In this document: in pieces, positions 42,096 to 51,300 of the stretch
Numbering within the stretch: position 1 is the first letter of the stretch
Layout: the number at the start of each line of letters is the position of its first letter
Assembly (NCBI RefSeq): GCF_900113285.1
Contig: NZ_FOOT01000002.1
Coordinates: 62,001-126,000, forward strand
DNA: 64,000 bases
Direction: 5' to 3'
DNA from: Pontibacter chinhatensis
GTDB lineage: Bacteria; Bacteroidota; Bacteroidia; Cytophagales; Hymenobacteraceae
The notes under the pieces: generated by a model
Told to the model about the DNA's origin: nothing
What the model saw: the letters and a program-made list of their open reading frames with translations, nothing else
The model's database searches: none
Position numbers and translations under genes: made by a program

Positions 42096-43289
42096 ATGAT
42101 TTCAATGAGACAATTATTTCTGCAGAATGTAGCGCAAACATCGGATTTCCCGCTGATGATTGAGGTGGAGAAGGCAGAGGGAGTATACATGTACGGCACA
42201 CAGGGCGAGCGCTTCCTGGACCTGATATCGGGTATCGGGGTAAGCAATGTAGGGCACCGTCACCCGCGCGTGCTGAAAGCCATACACGAGCAGCTGGACA
42301 AGTACATGCACCTGATGGTTTACGGGGAGTTTGTGCAGGCGCCGCAGGCAAAACTGGCGCAGGCCCTTACCAGTACGCTGCCAAAACGCCTGAACAATGT
42401 GTACTTCCTCAACTCGGGTGCCGAGGCTGTGGAGGGTGCCCTGAAGCTGGCCAAGCGCTACACGGGTCGCACCGAGCTAATCTCCTGCCGCAACGCCTAC
42501 CACGGCTCCACCCAGGGGGCGCTGTCGGTAAACGGCAGCGAGAGCTTTAAGAACGCCTTCCGGCCGCTGCTGCCCGATGTGCGCCACATACAGTACAACC
42601 ACCTGCCCGACCTGCAAAGTATAACCACCCGGACAGCCGCTGTTATTGTCGAAACAGTGCAAGGCGAGGCTGGCGTTCGGGTACCCCAAAACAATTACCT
42701 GCAGCACCTGCGACAGCGCTGCACCGAGGTGGGCGCCCTGCTTATACTGGATGAGATACAGTGTGGCTTCGGACGCACCGGCACGTTCTGGGCCTTTGAG
42801 CAATTCGGCATAGAGCCGGACATCCTGCTGTGCGCAAAAGGCATGGGTGGCGGCATGCCCATTGGGGCTTTTATAGCGCCGCAGGAGATTATGGCCGCTT
42901 TTAAAACCAATCCCATACTGGGCCACTGCTCTACCTTTGGCGGTCACCCGGTGAGCTGCGCGGCTTCTCTGGCTACCCTGCAGACAATTCAGGAGGAAAA
43001 GCTGCTGGACGGCGTGGCTGCAAAAGCCACCTTGTTCAGGGAGTTGCTGGTACACCCAAGTATAAAAGAGGTGCGCGGCTGCGGCCTGATGATGGCTGCC
43101 GAGTTTGAGAGCTTCGAGGTACTGAAGGCCGTGATTGACCAGGCCATACAGAATGGCGTGCTCACCGACTGGTTTTTGTTCTGCGACAACTCAATGCGCA
43201 TTGCCCCGCCCCTGGTTATTTCAGAAGATGAAATACGCGAGGCGTGCTCCCTAATTTTACGGTCTATTGGTGAGGTGCTGAACAATTAA
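42096..43289 (+). CDS. Class III PLP-dependent aminotransferase
   Basis: This 397-residue enzyme has the fold of acetylornithine/ornithine-type aminotransferases. It has NVGHRHPRVL near the start, FLNSGAEAVEGALKLA, the cofactor-binding Asp219 in LLILDEIQCG, and the Schiff-base Lys248 in LCAKGMGGGMP. The C-terminal GCGLMMA segment also fits. The usual role is transfer of an amino group from ornithine, acetylornithine or 4-aminobutyrate to 2-oxoglutarate; which one cannot be decided by eye. There are no arginine-pathway neighbours. A hairpin without a T tract lies about 55 bases downstream. Confidence 0.92.
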   Translation: MISMRQLFLQNVAQTSDFPLMIEVEKAEGVYMYGTQGERFLDLISGIGVSNVGHRHPRVLKAIHEQLDKYMHLMVYGEFVQAPQAKLAQALTSTLPKRLNNVYFLNSGAEAVEGALKLAKRYTGRTELISCRNAYHGSTQGALSVNGSESFKNAFRPLLPDVRHIQYNHLPDLQSITTRTAAVIVETVQGEAGVRVPQNNYLQHLRQRCTEVGALLILDEIQCGFGRTGTFWAFEQFGIEPDILLCAKGMGGGMPIGAFIAPQEIMAAFKTNPILGHCSTFGGHPVSCAASLATLQTIQEEKLLDGVAAKATLFRELLVHPSIKEVRGCGLMMAAEFESFEVLKAVIDQAIQNGVLTDWFLFCDNSMRIAPPLVISEDEIREACSLILRSIGEVLNN

Positions 43290-43514
43290 AAACAGGCAAA
43301 AGAAAGCCAGGTATTCGCCTTATTTCTATATTAGCTCACGCTGTAGCAAGCAGACCGGTAACTATGGCCTGCTTGCTGCAGCTTGCTTCAGGTTCTGCAC
43401 CACCCTTGCCGGGTAAGCGCACAACGCCAAACGCGATGCGGTAACCGCAACTATGATTGCACGTAAAAACCGTGGCTATACTTTGCCCCTGAAGGTAGCC
43501 TAAGCAAAAACGAT

Positions 43515-45272
43515 ATGGAAATAGCCCTTGTGCTGACACTGCTGGTGATTGCAATGGTGCTGTTTGCCACGGAGAAACTCTCCATCGAGCTTGTAACACT
43601 GACCATGCTCGTTATCCTGGCCAGCACCCGTATCATTACCCCCGAGGAAGCTTTTGAAGGCTTCAGCAGCGACTTTATCATCATCATCGCCTCCATATTT
43701 ATACTTAGTGCCGCCCTGCAGGAGACCGGTATATTTGACTTTGCCGTTGTGCGGCTGGTAAAGCTGGCCCACCGCAGCACCAACCTGATGCTATTCGCGG
43801 TGATGGCCATCACCGGAACTGTATCTGCCTTCATGAACAATACCACGGTGACGGCCATGTTCGTTACCCCGCTCGTCGGCCTCTCCCGGCAAATTAACAC
43901 GAGCTCCTCCAAACTTCTGATGCCGCTGGCCTTTGCGGCCATACTTGGCGGTACCTGCACCCTGATTGGCACCTCTACCAACGTTGCCGTGAGCGGCTAC
44001 ATCGCTCATGCCGGGCTTCCCCCTATCAGCATCTTCGAAATCACCGGCATCGGGCTTATCATCTTTGCCGTCGGGTTGCTTTATATGATGACCATCGGGC
44101 AGCGCATGCTCCCAAACCACGAAGACCAGCAGCTTACTGAAGAGTATAAACTGCAAAAATACCTCACCGAGATTGTGGTGCGAGCCGACTCCCCGCTGGT
44201 GGGGCAGCTTGTGTTTGCCTCTGAACTTTCCACGCTCCAGTTCCGCATCCTCAACGTTATCCGGGGCAAGGACAATTTCCTGCCTGACTTCCGTACCCGC
44301 ATCCAGGAGAACGACATGCTGCTGGTAGAGGGCGACCTGGACAATCTGATTAAGGTAAAGGAAACAAAGGGTATCGATATTATGGCCGATGTGATATCGG
44401 AGAAGGACCTGCAAACAGACAACATACGGCTGGCAGAAATGCTGGTGGTGCGGCAGTCTAACCTGATCGGGTATACAGTAAAAGAAGTTAATTTTCTGCA
44501 GCGCTACGGACTGGTGGTGCTGGCCATTTCCCGGCACGGTGAAACCCTCCGCACTAAGATTGGCAGCATACAGCTGCAGCTCGGCGACATGCTGCTGGTA
44601 CAGGGCTCGCCTGAGCGGTTCGAGCAGCTGCGCAACAACAATAACCTGGCCCTGCTCGACGAATTTGAGCCACTGCTCTTTAAGAAGCGTAAGGGCATTA
44701 TCGCTATTTCCTGTTTCCTGCTGGCCATCATCCTGGGCACCACCAACGTTCTTCCGTTATCGGTCGCCTTTTTGCTGGCTGCCCTATGCGCCATTCTGCT
44801 CCGCTGCATCAGCTCCGAAAAAGCCTACGCCGCCATCGACTTCAAACTGCTCATCCTGATTGGGGGTATGACGGCTTTTGGTACGGCGATGGAAAATTCG
44901 GGTGCAGCAGATTTCCTGGCAAATGGCATTGTTAACTCACTGGGCTCCCTGGGCACTATAGCTGTGCTCACCGGCTTTGTGATACTCACCGTTATACTTA
45001 CTCAACCTATGTCTAATGCAGCGGCGGCCCTGGTGATAGTGCCGGTTGCCCTGCGCGCGGCAGAAACCATGGGCTCGGACCCTCGGGCGTTCGCCATCGC
45101 TATTATGCTGGCTGCCTCTGTCTCGCTCATCACGCCTTTCGAGCCTTCCTGCATCCTGGTGTACGGTCCCGGTAAGTACCGCTTCTGGGATTTTATCAGA
45201 GTAGGTTCGCCACTCACGCTGCTGCTTATTGTCGTGATAGTAGTCATGGTGCCGCTTTTCTGGCCTTTGTAG
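43515..45272 (+). CDS. SLC13-family transporter with two TrkA-C domains
   Basis: The 585-residue protein has about ten to twelve membrane helices split into two groups (about 1-200 and 395-585). Between them two TrkA-C (RCK_C) regulatory domains occupy about 215-290 and 300-385, marked by LVGQLVFASEL, NDMLLVEGDL and LGDMLLVQGS. The helices carry the SLC13 pattern with a duplicated hairpin (TLIGTSTNVAVSGYIAH and LITPFEPSCIL). Known relatives carry anions such as sulfate, dicarboxylates or tellurite; the ligand here is unknown. TrkA-C domains suggest control by a nucleotide or other small ligand. Confidence 0.9.
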   Translation: MEIALVLTLLVIAMVLFATEKLSIELVTLTMLVILASTRIITPEEAFEGFSSDFIIIIASIFILSAALQETGIFDFAVVRLVKLAHRSTNLMLFAVMAITGTVSAFMNNTTVTAMFVTPLVGLSRQINTSSSKLLMPLAFAAILGGTCTLIGTSTNVAVSGYIAHAGLPPISIFEITGIGLIIFAVGLLYMMTIGQRMLPNHEDQQLTEEYKLQKYLTEIVVRADSPLVGQLVFASELSTLQFRILNVIRGKDNFLPDFRTRIQENDMLLVEGDLDNLIKVKETKGIDIMADVISEKDLQTDNIRLAEMLVVRQSNLIGYTVKEVNFLQRYGLVVLAISRHGETLRTKIGSIQLQLGDMLLVQGSPERFEQLRNNNNLALLDEFEPLLFKKRKGIIAISCFLLAIILGTTNVLPLSVAFLLAALCAILLRCISSEKAYAAIDFKLLILIGGMTAFGTAMENSGAADFLANGIVNSLGSLGTIAVLTGFVILTVILTQPMSNAAAALVIVPVALRAAETMGSDPRAFAIAIMLAASVSLITPFEPSCILVYGPGKYRFWDFIRVGSPLTLLLIVVIVVMVPLFWPL

Positions 45273-45940
45273 ATAGGAGCTGGGGGATAAGTGCTAAAGT
45301 ACACTGTCCAAAAATAAATTGCTTTCAGCAGTGCCTGGTCCAACCACCCCTGCCCCTCCTTAGCCAAGGAGGGGAGCTCTGTTGCTACTGCTGCTGAAGT
45401 ATTAGTTTTATAGTTGCTGTTCTCACTGGTACAGGTCGCAACTTGTCCCTACAGAGTATAAACCCACCCCTAGCCCCTCCGAGGAGAGGAATTGTTCAGC
45501 AGGCGATTACACCCCTGTTGAGCTTTGCTCGCAAGCTTCGAACTCCCGTTCTCACTTGTCCTCAAGGAGACAGTTTATACTTGTTCCTTAGCAAAGGCAG
45601 TGGCTGTCGATTCTGTTCCCAGCCTTTGGGTTGAGCGCCTTGTGAGATCCGGTGCCCGCTAAGGGCATGCTGAGCGAAGCGAGGCAAGGAGGGAACACCG
45701 CGCGATGCCCGAAGGCGAGGCCCCCCGGCCTGGGAGGGCAGAAAGTGTAGATGAAACGATAGGTATGTAAGCCTGGAGGATGAACGGTAGCCAGTAAGAA
45801 TAGCCTGGTTCAAGTTAAAGGCAGCGGTAACTATGGAAGTATAAGCTAGCAAGTATAAAGTATAAAAAGGCACAAGCTACAAGCTCGTGCCAGCGACAGC
45901 AAAAAAATAGCCTAGCAAGTATAAAAGTAAGCTACTTCCG
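45273..45940. repeat. Intergenic composite repeat and motif cluster
   Basis: No gene was seen in about 670 bases. The stretch 45335-45387 (GGTCCAACCACCCCTGCCCC and following) and 45550-45630 (CCTCAAGGAGACAGTTTATA and following) match 22023-22075 and about 22130-22200 in the same order. A GC-rich stretch (45640-45740) and a hairpin of GGCACAAGCT/AGCTCGTGCC type (near 45870-45895) follow. The AAGTATA heptamer occurs about five times, three of them within 30 bases near 45840-45866. Confidence 0.75.
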
Positions 45941-46252
45941 CTAAACAGCCCCCATCCAAAAAAGCGTAGAAGCCAGCGCAATTGCCATTACCACTCCCCC
46001 ACTTACCAGGTACGTGCTTAAACGCATCACGCGGCTGCGCTCGGCCTTGGATAAAGTATAAATCTGCCGCCGGGTATAGTATAGAAATACCAGCATGGCC
46101 AGCAGAAAGCTGCAAAACCAGAAGGTACTGAAACGCAGTAGAAAAACCAGCGGCTGGTACTCATCGGAGAGGTAAAGGGCAGCCACCGCCATCAGCAGGC
46201 TGCCGTATAGCGATAATATCAGAAACAGAAAGGAATTAGGGTTTTGCCTCAT
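45941..46252 (-). CDS. Small three-helix membrane protein
   Basis: The 103-residue protein has three hydrophobic segments, near residues 8-28, 36-56 and 78-100, with a basic cytoplasmic loop (YYTRRQIYTLSKAERSR). No family motif was recognised. The loop is typical of small inner-membrane proteins, and the positive-inside rule places it in the cytoplasm. It may be co-regulated with the TerB-like gene at 46351, which precedes it on the minus strand, but two AAGTATA heptamers lie in the gap. Function is unknown. Confidence 0.65.
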   Translation of the reverse strand: MRQNPNSFLFLILSLYGSLLMAVAALYLSDEYQPLVFLLRFSTFWFCSFLLAMLVFLYYTRRQIYTLSKAERSRVMRLSTYLVSGGVVMAIALASTLFWMGAV

Positions 46253-46350
46253 GCAGCACAGCGCCGTTTGGGTAGTTACTTACTACGTGTATACGCACCA
46301 AACCCCGCTCCCTATCGCTTAAAGTATAAAGTATAAATAGGACTTTATCG

Positions 46351-46776
46351 CTAACTTAAGAACGCCTGCGCCTCATGCTTGATATTATCGCGGCTAAGGC
46401 CATCCTTTACGCCCATTGTTATTTTGCCCACTAGTACCCCCACGATAGATTTCTTGAAGCCCAGTTTTACGGCCATGCTGATGCAGAAGTCCATTTCGCT
46501 CTCATCCACAATGCCGTCGGCCAGCATCATCTCCACCAGGTCATAAATCTGGTCGAAGCGCTCGGAGTCGTTGGAGGGGAGCTGCGCCTTTTTCGTACCA
46601 GCCTCGGTGATCAGGTGGCGCACCTGCTCGGGCTTAATGCCATGCCGCTGTCCAATATTGATGATAAACTTCATCTCCGCAGGATCCAGGTGGCCATCCA
46701 CCTTAGCCAAAGCCCCAAGGTTGGCAATATGGCTTTTCATCCTTTTTGTTTCCTCACTTTCAAAAAAACCAAACAT
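46351..46776 (-). CDS. TerB-family protein
   Basis: The 141-residue soluble protein is a single TerB-like domain made of helices. Acidic residues typical of the family occur in KVDGHLDPAEMKFI and DGIVDESEMDF. TerB-like proteins are associated with tellurium resistance and with membrane- or stress-related signalling, but this stand-alone copy lies outside any ter cluster. No signal peptide is present. It lies in front of a small membrane protein gene on the same strand. The family call is fairly secure; the role is not. Confidence 0.85.
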   Translation of the reverse strand: MFGFFESEETKRMKSHIANLGALAKVDGHLDPAEMKFIINIGQRHGIKPEQVRHLITEAGTKKAQLPSNDSERFDQIYDLVEMMLADGIVDESEMDFCISMAVKLGFKKSIVGVLVGKITMGVKDGLSRDNIKHEAQAFLS

Positions 46777-47083
46777 ACGTTGCCTCTGTAGGTTAAATTA
46801 GTTTACTTGTACTCCGGTTTATGCTGGCACGGCCCTGCAACAAATTATTCAATTAGTACGCTCTTTCCTCCCATAAACGGACCCCGCCATAGGGCAAGCG
46901 TATACTATGCCGATATAACATACGTTTTTTACTATCTAAAAGTCGTGCTATATCGGCAGTTTTTGTGCAGGCCTTTTTTTTACAAACGAACAACTCTTCC
47001 GTTCCGCATAATTTAAACTTTAATTAACTTGCGATTTGCGAAATTTGAGTATCATTACCACATTTAACAGACACTAATCTACC
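46777..47083. other. Intergenic region before pfkA
   Basis: No gene was seen in about 300 bases. It carries the leader and presumed promoters of the divergent TerB-like and pfkA genes. CTATCTAAAAG and a short CGATATAACA/GTGCTATATCGGC inverted pair (about 46909-46958) occur near the centre. No clear TAnnTTTG element was found. Confidence 0.4.
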
Positions 47084-48055
47084 ATGAAGAGAATTGGAGT
47101 ATTTACTTCGGGCGGGGACGCGCCGGGCATGAACGCATGTATCAGAGCAATCGTGAGAGCCGCCGTCTATCATGGAGTGGAAGTATATGGCATTCACCGT
47201 GGCTTCAAAGGCATGATAAAAGGTGAGATCTACAAAATGGACTCTCACTCTGTGAGCAATATCATACAGAAAGGCGGAACCATACTTCGCTCCGCGCGCA
47301 GTAAAGAGTTCGTAACACCAGAAGGCAGAAAGATGGCCTACGACCAGCTGCAGAAGTTTGGCATCGAGGGGCTGGTGTGCATCGGAGGAGACGGCACCTT
47401 TACCGGGGCTAACATCTTTTTCGAGGAGTTCGGCATCCCTACCGTCGGCGCCCCCGGCACCATCGACAACGACCTGTACGGAACTGACTATACCATCGGC
47501 TACGACACGGCCGTAAACACCGCCCTGGACGCCATCGACAAAATACGCGACACGGCAGACAGCCACGACCGCGTGTTCTTTATCGAGGTGATGGGCCGCG
47601 ACTCGGGCTACATTGCCATGCCTTGCGCCGTGGGCGGCGGTGCCGAGATCGTGATGATCCCGGAAACGGAGACAACAATAGACGAGGTGGTAGACACGCT
47701 GCGCACTGGCTGGAACCGCTCCAAAACTTCCTTTATCGTGATTGTGGCAGAAGGCGACGACGCCGGAAATGCCACCGAAGTGGCGGCCAAAGTGCAGCAG
47801 GAGCTGCCGCACATGGATGCCCGCGTAACCATACTTGGCCACGTGCAGCGCGGTGGCGCCCCCACTGCCGCCGACCGAATGCTGGCCAGCCAACTGGGCA
47901 TAGCCTGCGTGGAGGGACTGCTGGAAGGCCGCAAGTGCGAGATGGCCGGTATCATCAATGGCGAAATCGTTTACACGCCGTTCATCGACACCATTACCAA
48001 GGACAAGCTCATCAACCCGAACTACCTGAAGATGGTGAACATACTTTCTGTGTAA
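47084..48055 (+). CDS. pfkA: ATP-dependent 6-phosphofructokinase
   Basis: The 323-residue enzyme catalyses fructose 6-phosphate phosphorylation, the committed step of glycolysis. It begins IGVFTSGGDAPGMNA with the ATP-binding GGD, followed by IGGDGTFTGAN and the catalytic TIDND. EVMGRDSGYIA and HVQRGG in the sugar-phosphate site are also present. The GGDGT (with Gly after Asp) is the sign of the ATP-using rather than the pyrophosphate-using type. Length is the family norm. A strong terminator follows, so it is monocistronic. Confidence 0.97.
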   Translation: MKRIGVFTSGGDAPGMNACIRAIVRAAVYHGVEVYGIHRGFKGMIKGEIYKMDSHSVSNIIQKGGTILRSARSKEFVTPEGRKMAYDQLQKFGIEGLVCIGGDGTFTGANIFFEEFGIPTVGAPGTIDNDLYGTDYTIGYDTAVNTALDAIDKIRDTADSHDRVFFIEVMGRDSGYIAMPCAVGGGAEIVMIPETETTIDEVVDTLRTGWNRSKTSFIVIVAEGDDAGNATEVAAKVQQELPHMDARVTILGHVQRGGAPTAADRMLASQLGIACVEGLLEGRKCEMAGIINGEIVYTPFIDTITKDKLINPNYLKMVNILSV

Positions 48056-48083
48056 ACACCCAAAGTATAGAGTATACCTTATC

Positions 48084-48123
48084 GCCCCGGATGAAGCGCA
48101 AACGCCTTATCCGGGGCTTTTTT
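48084..48123 (+). terminator. Rho-independent terminator of pfkA
   Basis: GCCCCGGAT and ATCCGGGGC form a 9-bp stem, with a further AAGCG/CGCCTT-type pairing inside, followed by a run of T residues. Confidence 0.95.
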
Positions 48124-48355
48124 GTTTCCTGCCCCTGCCCTGCCCGCTGCCGGCATACACTATGTAAAGCCAAACAGTAAAAAACCTATCCCTGCGCATA
48201 CTTTTCCGTAAAAGCATACACGAACTCAGAAACCACGGAAAAATATCGCATCTGCCAAACATATCGCCAAAATCGCCCTGAAGGTAATCCTTTGGCCGCT
48301 AGCCATTATCGTAGGGCTACTCATACTTATTATCATCGCCCTGCAGTTTCAGGGC

Positions 48356-51300
48356 GTGCAGAACTTTCTTGCCAAGCAAGGTGAAAACTACCTGCAGAAA
48401 ACCCTGGGCACTGAGGTCAGGATAGGCGGCTTGACCACCGACTGGCGGAACGCTTTGGTGCTGAAAGACATGTACCTGGAGGATCAGCAGCAGGACACGC
48501 TCTGGTACGCCGAACGCCTTGGCGTAGACATGGCCATACTTTCGCTCATCAGCGGGGAGGTGAACATCAGCAAACTAGACCTCGACAACGCTACCCTCAA
48601 GCTGCACATCCGTGAGGACAGCACCACCAACTTTGATTTCATCACCGAGGCCTTTGCCACGGACACTGCCGCAGCCCAGCCTGCCGACACCACTGCCTCG
48701 GCCATGCAGATTACGCTCGGCACCATCAACCTGGATAATGTGTATGTATCGTTCCGGGATGATGCCGGGGGCAACTACATCCGCACGCGCGTGGGCGAGC
48801 TGACCACCACTATGGATGAGCTGAACCTGGAGGAGCAGCGCTACCTGGTGGACGAGGTACGCCTGGCCAATACCTGGGTAGCCTACGAGCAAACCAAATT
48901 GCCACCGCCCGATACCTCGGCCTACGAACCACTGGAGATGGATTTTGGACTGAACCGCGTGGAGTTGGAGAACCTGCGCCTGAGTTACTGGAGCCGCCCG
49001 GCAGAGCAGCGCATTGAGCTGAAACTGGGCGAGTCGGAAGTGGTGTCGGATGAGATAGACCTGAAAAACGCCAAGGTAAACCTGAAAAGCTTTGACTTGC
49101 ACAACACCGATGTGAAGTACGTGCAGGAAAAGTATAAACCTGCCGACTCGCTGGCCGTGAACCCGGAGCGGACCGTGAAGGAGCTGGACAAGAAGGTGGA
49201 GCACCTGCAGGGCGAGCCGGTGAACTGGGTCGTAACCCTGGGCGATCTGGACGTGTCGGGCCTGAATGTGGCCTTCGACAATTTTAACGCTCCCAAGCAG
49301 CCTCAAGGCATGGACTACGACCACCTTCGCTTTGCAAACGTGCTGCTCGACGCCCAGGACATCAGCTACAGCCTCAGCCGCACTGAGGCTACGCTGAACC
49401 AGTTCACCCTGCAGGAGCAGAGCGGCTTCAGGCTGGAGAACTTCACGGCGAACATCGTTTTCGATACCACCCATACCAGCCTCACCAACCTCGACCTGAA
49501 AACCGGCCACAGCCACCTGCAAAACCAACTCGCCATGTCGTACCCCTCGCTGGAGGCAATGGCCGAGACGCCGGAGAAGATCGGACTGGACATCGACATC
49601 CGGAACAGCTACATCGGCATGCAGGATGTACTGTACTTTATGCCGGATATGGCCCAAAACCCTTCGTTTAGAAGTATAGCTAAGGATAACGTACGCCTGA
49701 CCGCCCGGGCCACAGGCACCCTGGAGAACCTGCGCGTCCAGACGCTGCAGCTGGCTGGCCTGAACAACACCCGCGTGGATGTGAAAGGAACGGTCCGCAA
49801 TGCCATGGACCCGGAAAACCTATACCTGGACCTGGACATCGACCGCTTTGCCACCACCCGCACCGATGTGCTGGCGCTGGTTCCTGCCGGCACGATACCT
49901 GCCAATTTCCGGGTGCCGCCGCAGCTAAGTATGACCGGCAACTATAAAGGCAGCCTCACCAACTTCGATGCCAACGCCGACCTGCGCACCTCTTTTGGCA
50001 ATGTCGTGGCCAGAGTGGACATGGGCGCAAACGAGACTTTCACGGCTACCGTGCGCAGCGGCGGCTTTGCCCTAAACCAGCTCATGACTGACAGCCTGGG
50101 TTTGGGAAACATTGCCCTGGATGCCCAGGCGCGTGGCACCGGCCTGACGCCGGAAACGATGCGCGCCGATGTAAAAGCCGATATCAGGGTATTCGATTAC
50201 AGCAACTACAGCTATAAGGATGTGGACGTGGTCGCCAACATAGACCGCAACCTCTACACCGTACAGGCTACCGCCAATGATGAGAACCTGGCCTTTGACC
50301 TGGACGGCAAATTTAATTTGCGCGACGCTCAAAAACCGGCTTATACGTTTAACCTCGACCTGGCCCAGGCCAACCTGCAGGCACTAAACCTATACCCCGA
50401 GCCTCTGGCAGTGCGGGGACAACTGCAGGGCAGTTTTACAGGAGCCGACGCCAGCACCCTGAGCGGCAAGTTGGAGGGGCAGGCACTGCGCATAGACCAC
50501 AACGGCAGCACCTTCCCGTTAGATACCCTGGCCATGACCTTGGCGCAAACCGGCGAAGCAGCCGACATCACGCTGCAGTCTGAGATAGTGGATGCTGAGA
50601 TGCACTTTGAGAACACGCTGGCTACTCTGCCAACGGCCATGCTCAAGCATTTCTCCAACTACTTCGACCTGCAGCCCGACCCGCCTTACCCTGCCAACCT
50701 GAACCTGGGCGACTTTACCGCTACTATCAACCTGAAGCAAACGGGTCTTATCACCTCCTTTGTGCCGGGGCTGGAGCAACTGCAGCCTGCTACTCCCTTT
50801 GTAGCCACCTATAACGGCGATAACCAACAACTGGAGCTGGACGGCCGCATCAGCAGAATTGTTTACACGGATTATACCTTGCAGAACCTGAACCTCTCGG
50901 TGCGCGGCGACCGCGATCAGCTGGCATACGACCTGGACCTGAAGCGCCTGCTCTCCCCTTCGCTCACCATGGATAACATCAGCCTGGACGGGGCCGCCCG
51001 CGACAACGAACTGGCCGTGCGCGTGGCCATTGCCGGGGACAGCCTGCAGGAAAAGAACGAACGCTTTGTAATAGGCGGGATTCTGAACAGCCTGGGCCGC
51101 GGCTACCGCTTCGCCTTTAACCCCGACCAGCTGGTGATAAACGGAGACAAGTGGGATGTGGCGCAGGACAACTACCTGCAGTTCGATACCGACCTGCTCT
51201 ACGCCAGCAACATCCGGCTGCAGCATGACAACCAGGCTATACTTTTAAACAGCACCGGCCCGGTAGCGCCACAGGCACCACTGGAAGCGCGCTTCGAGAA

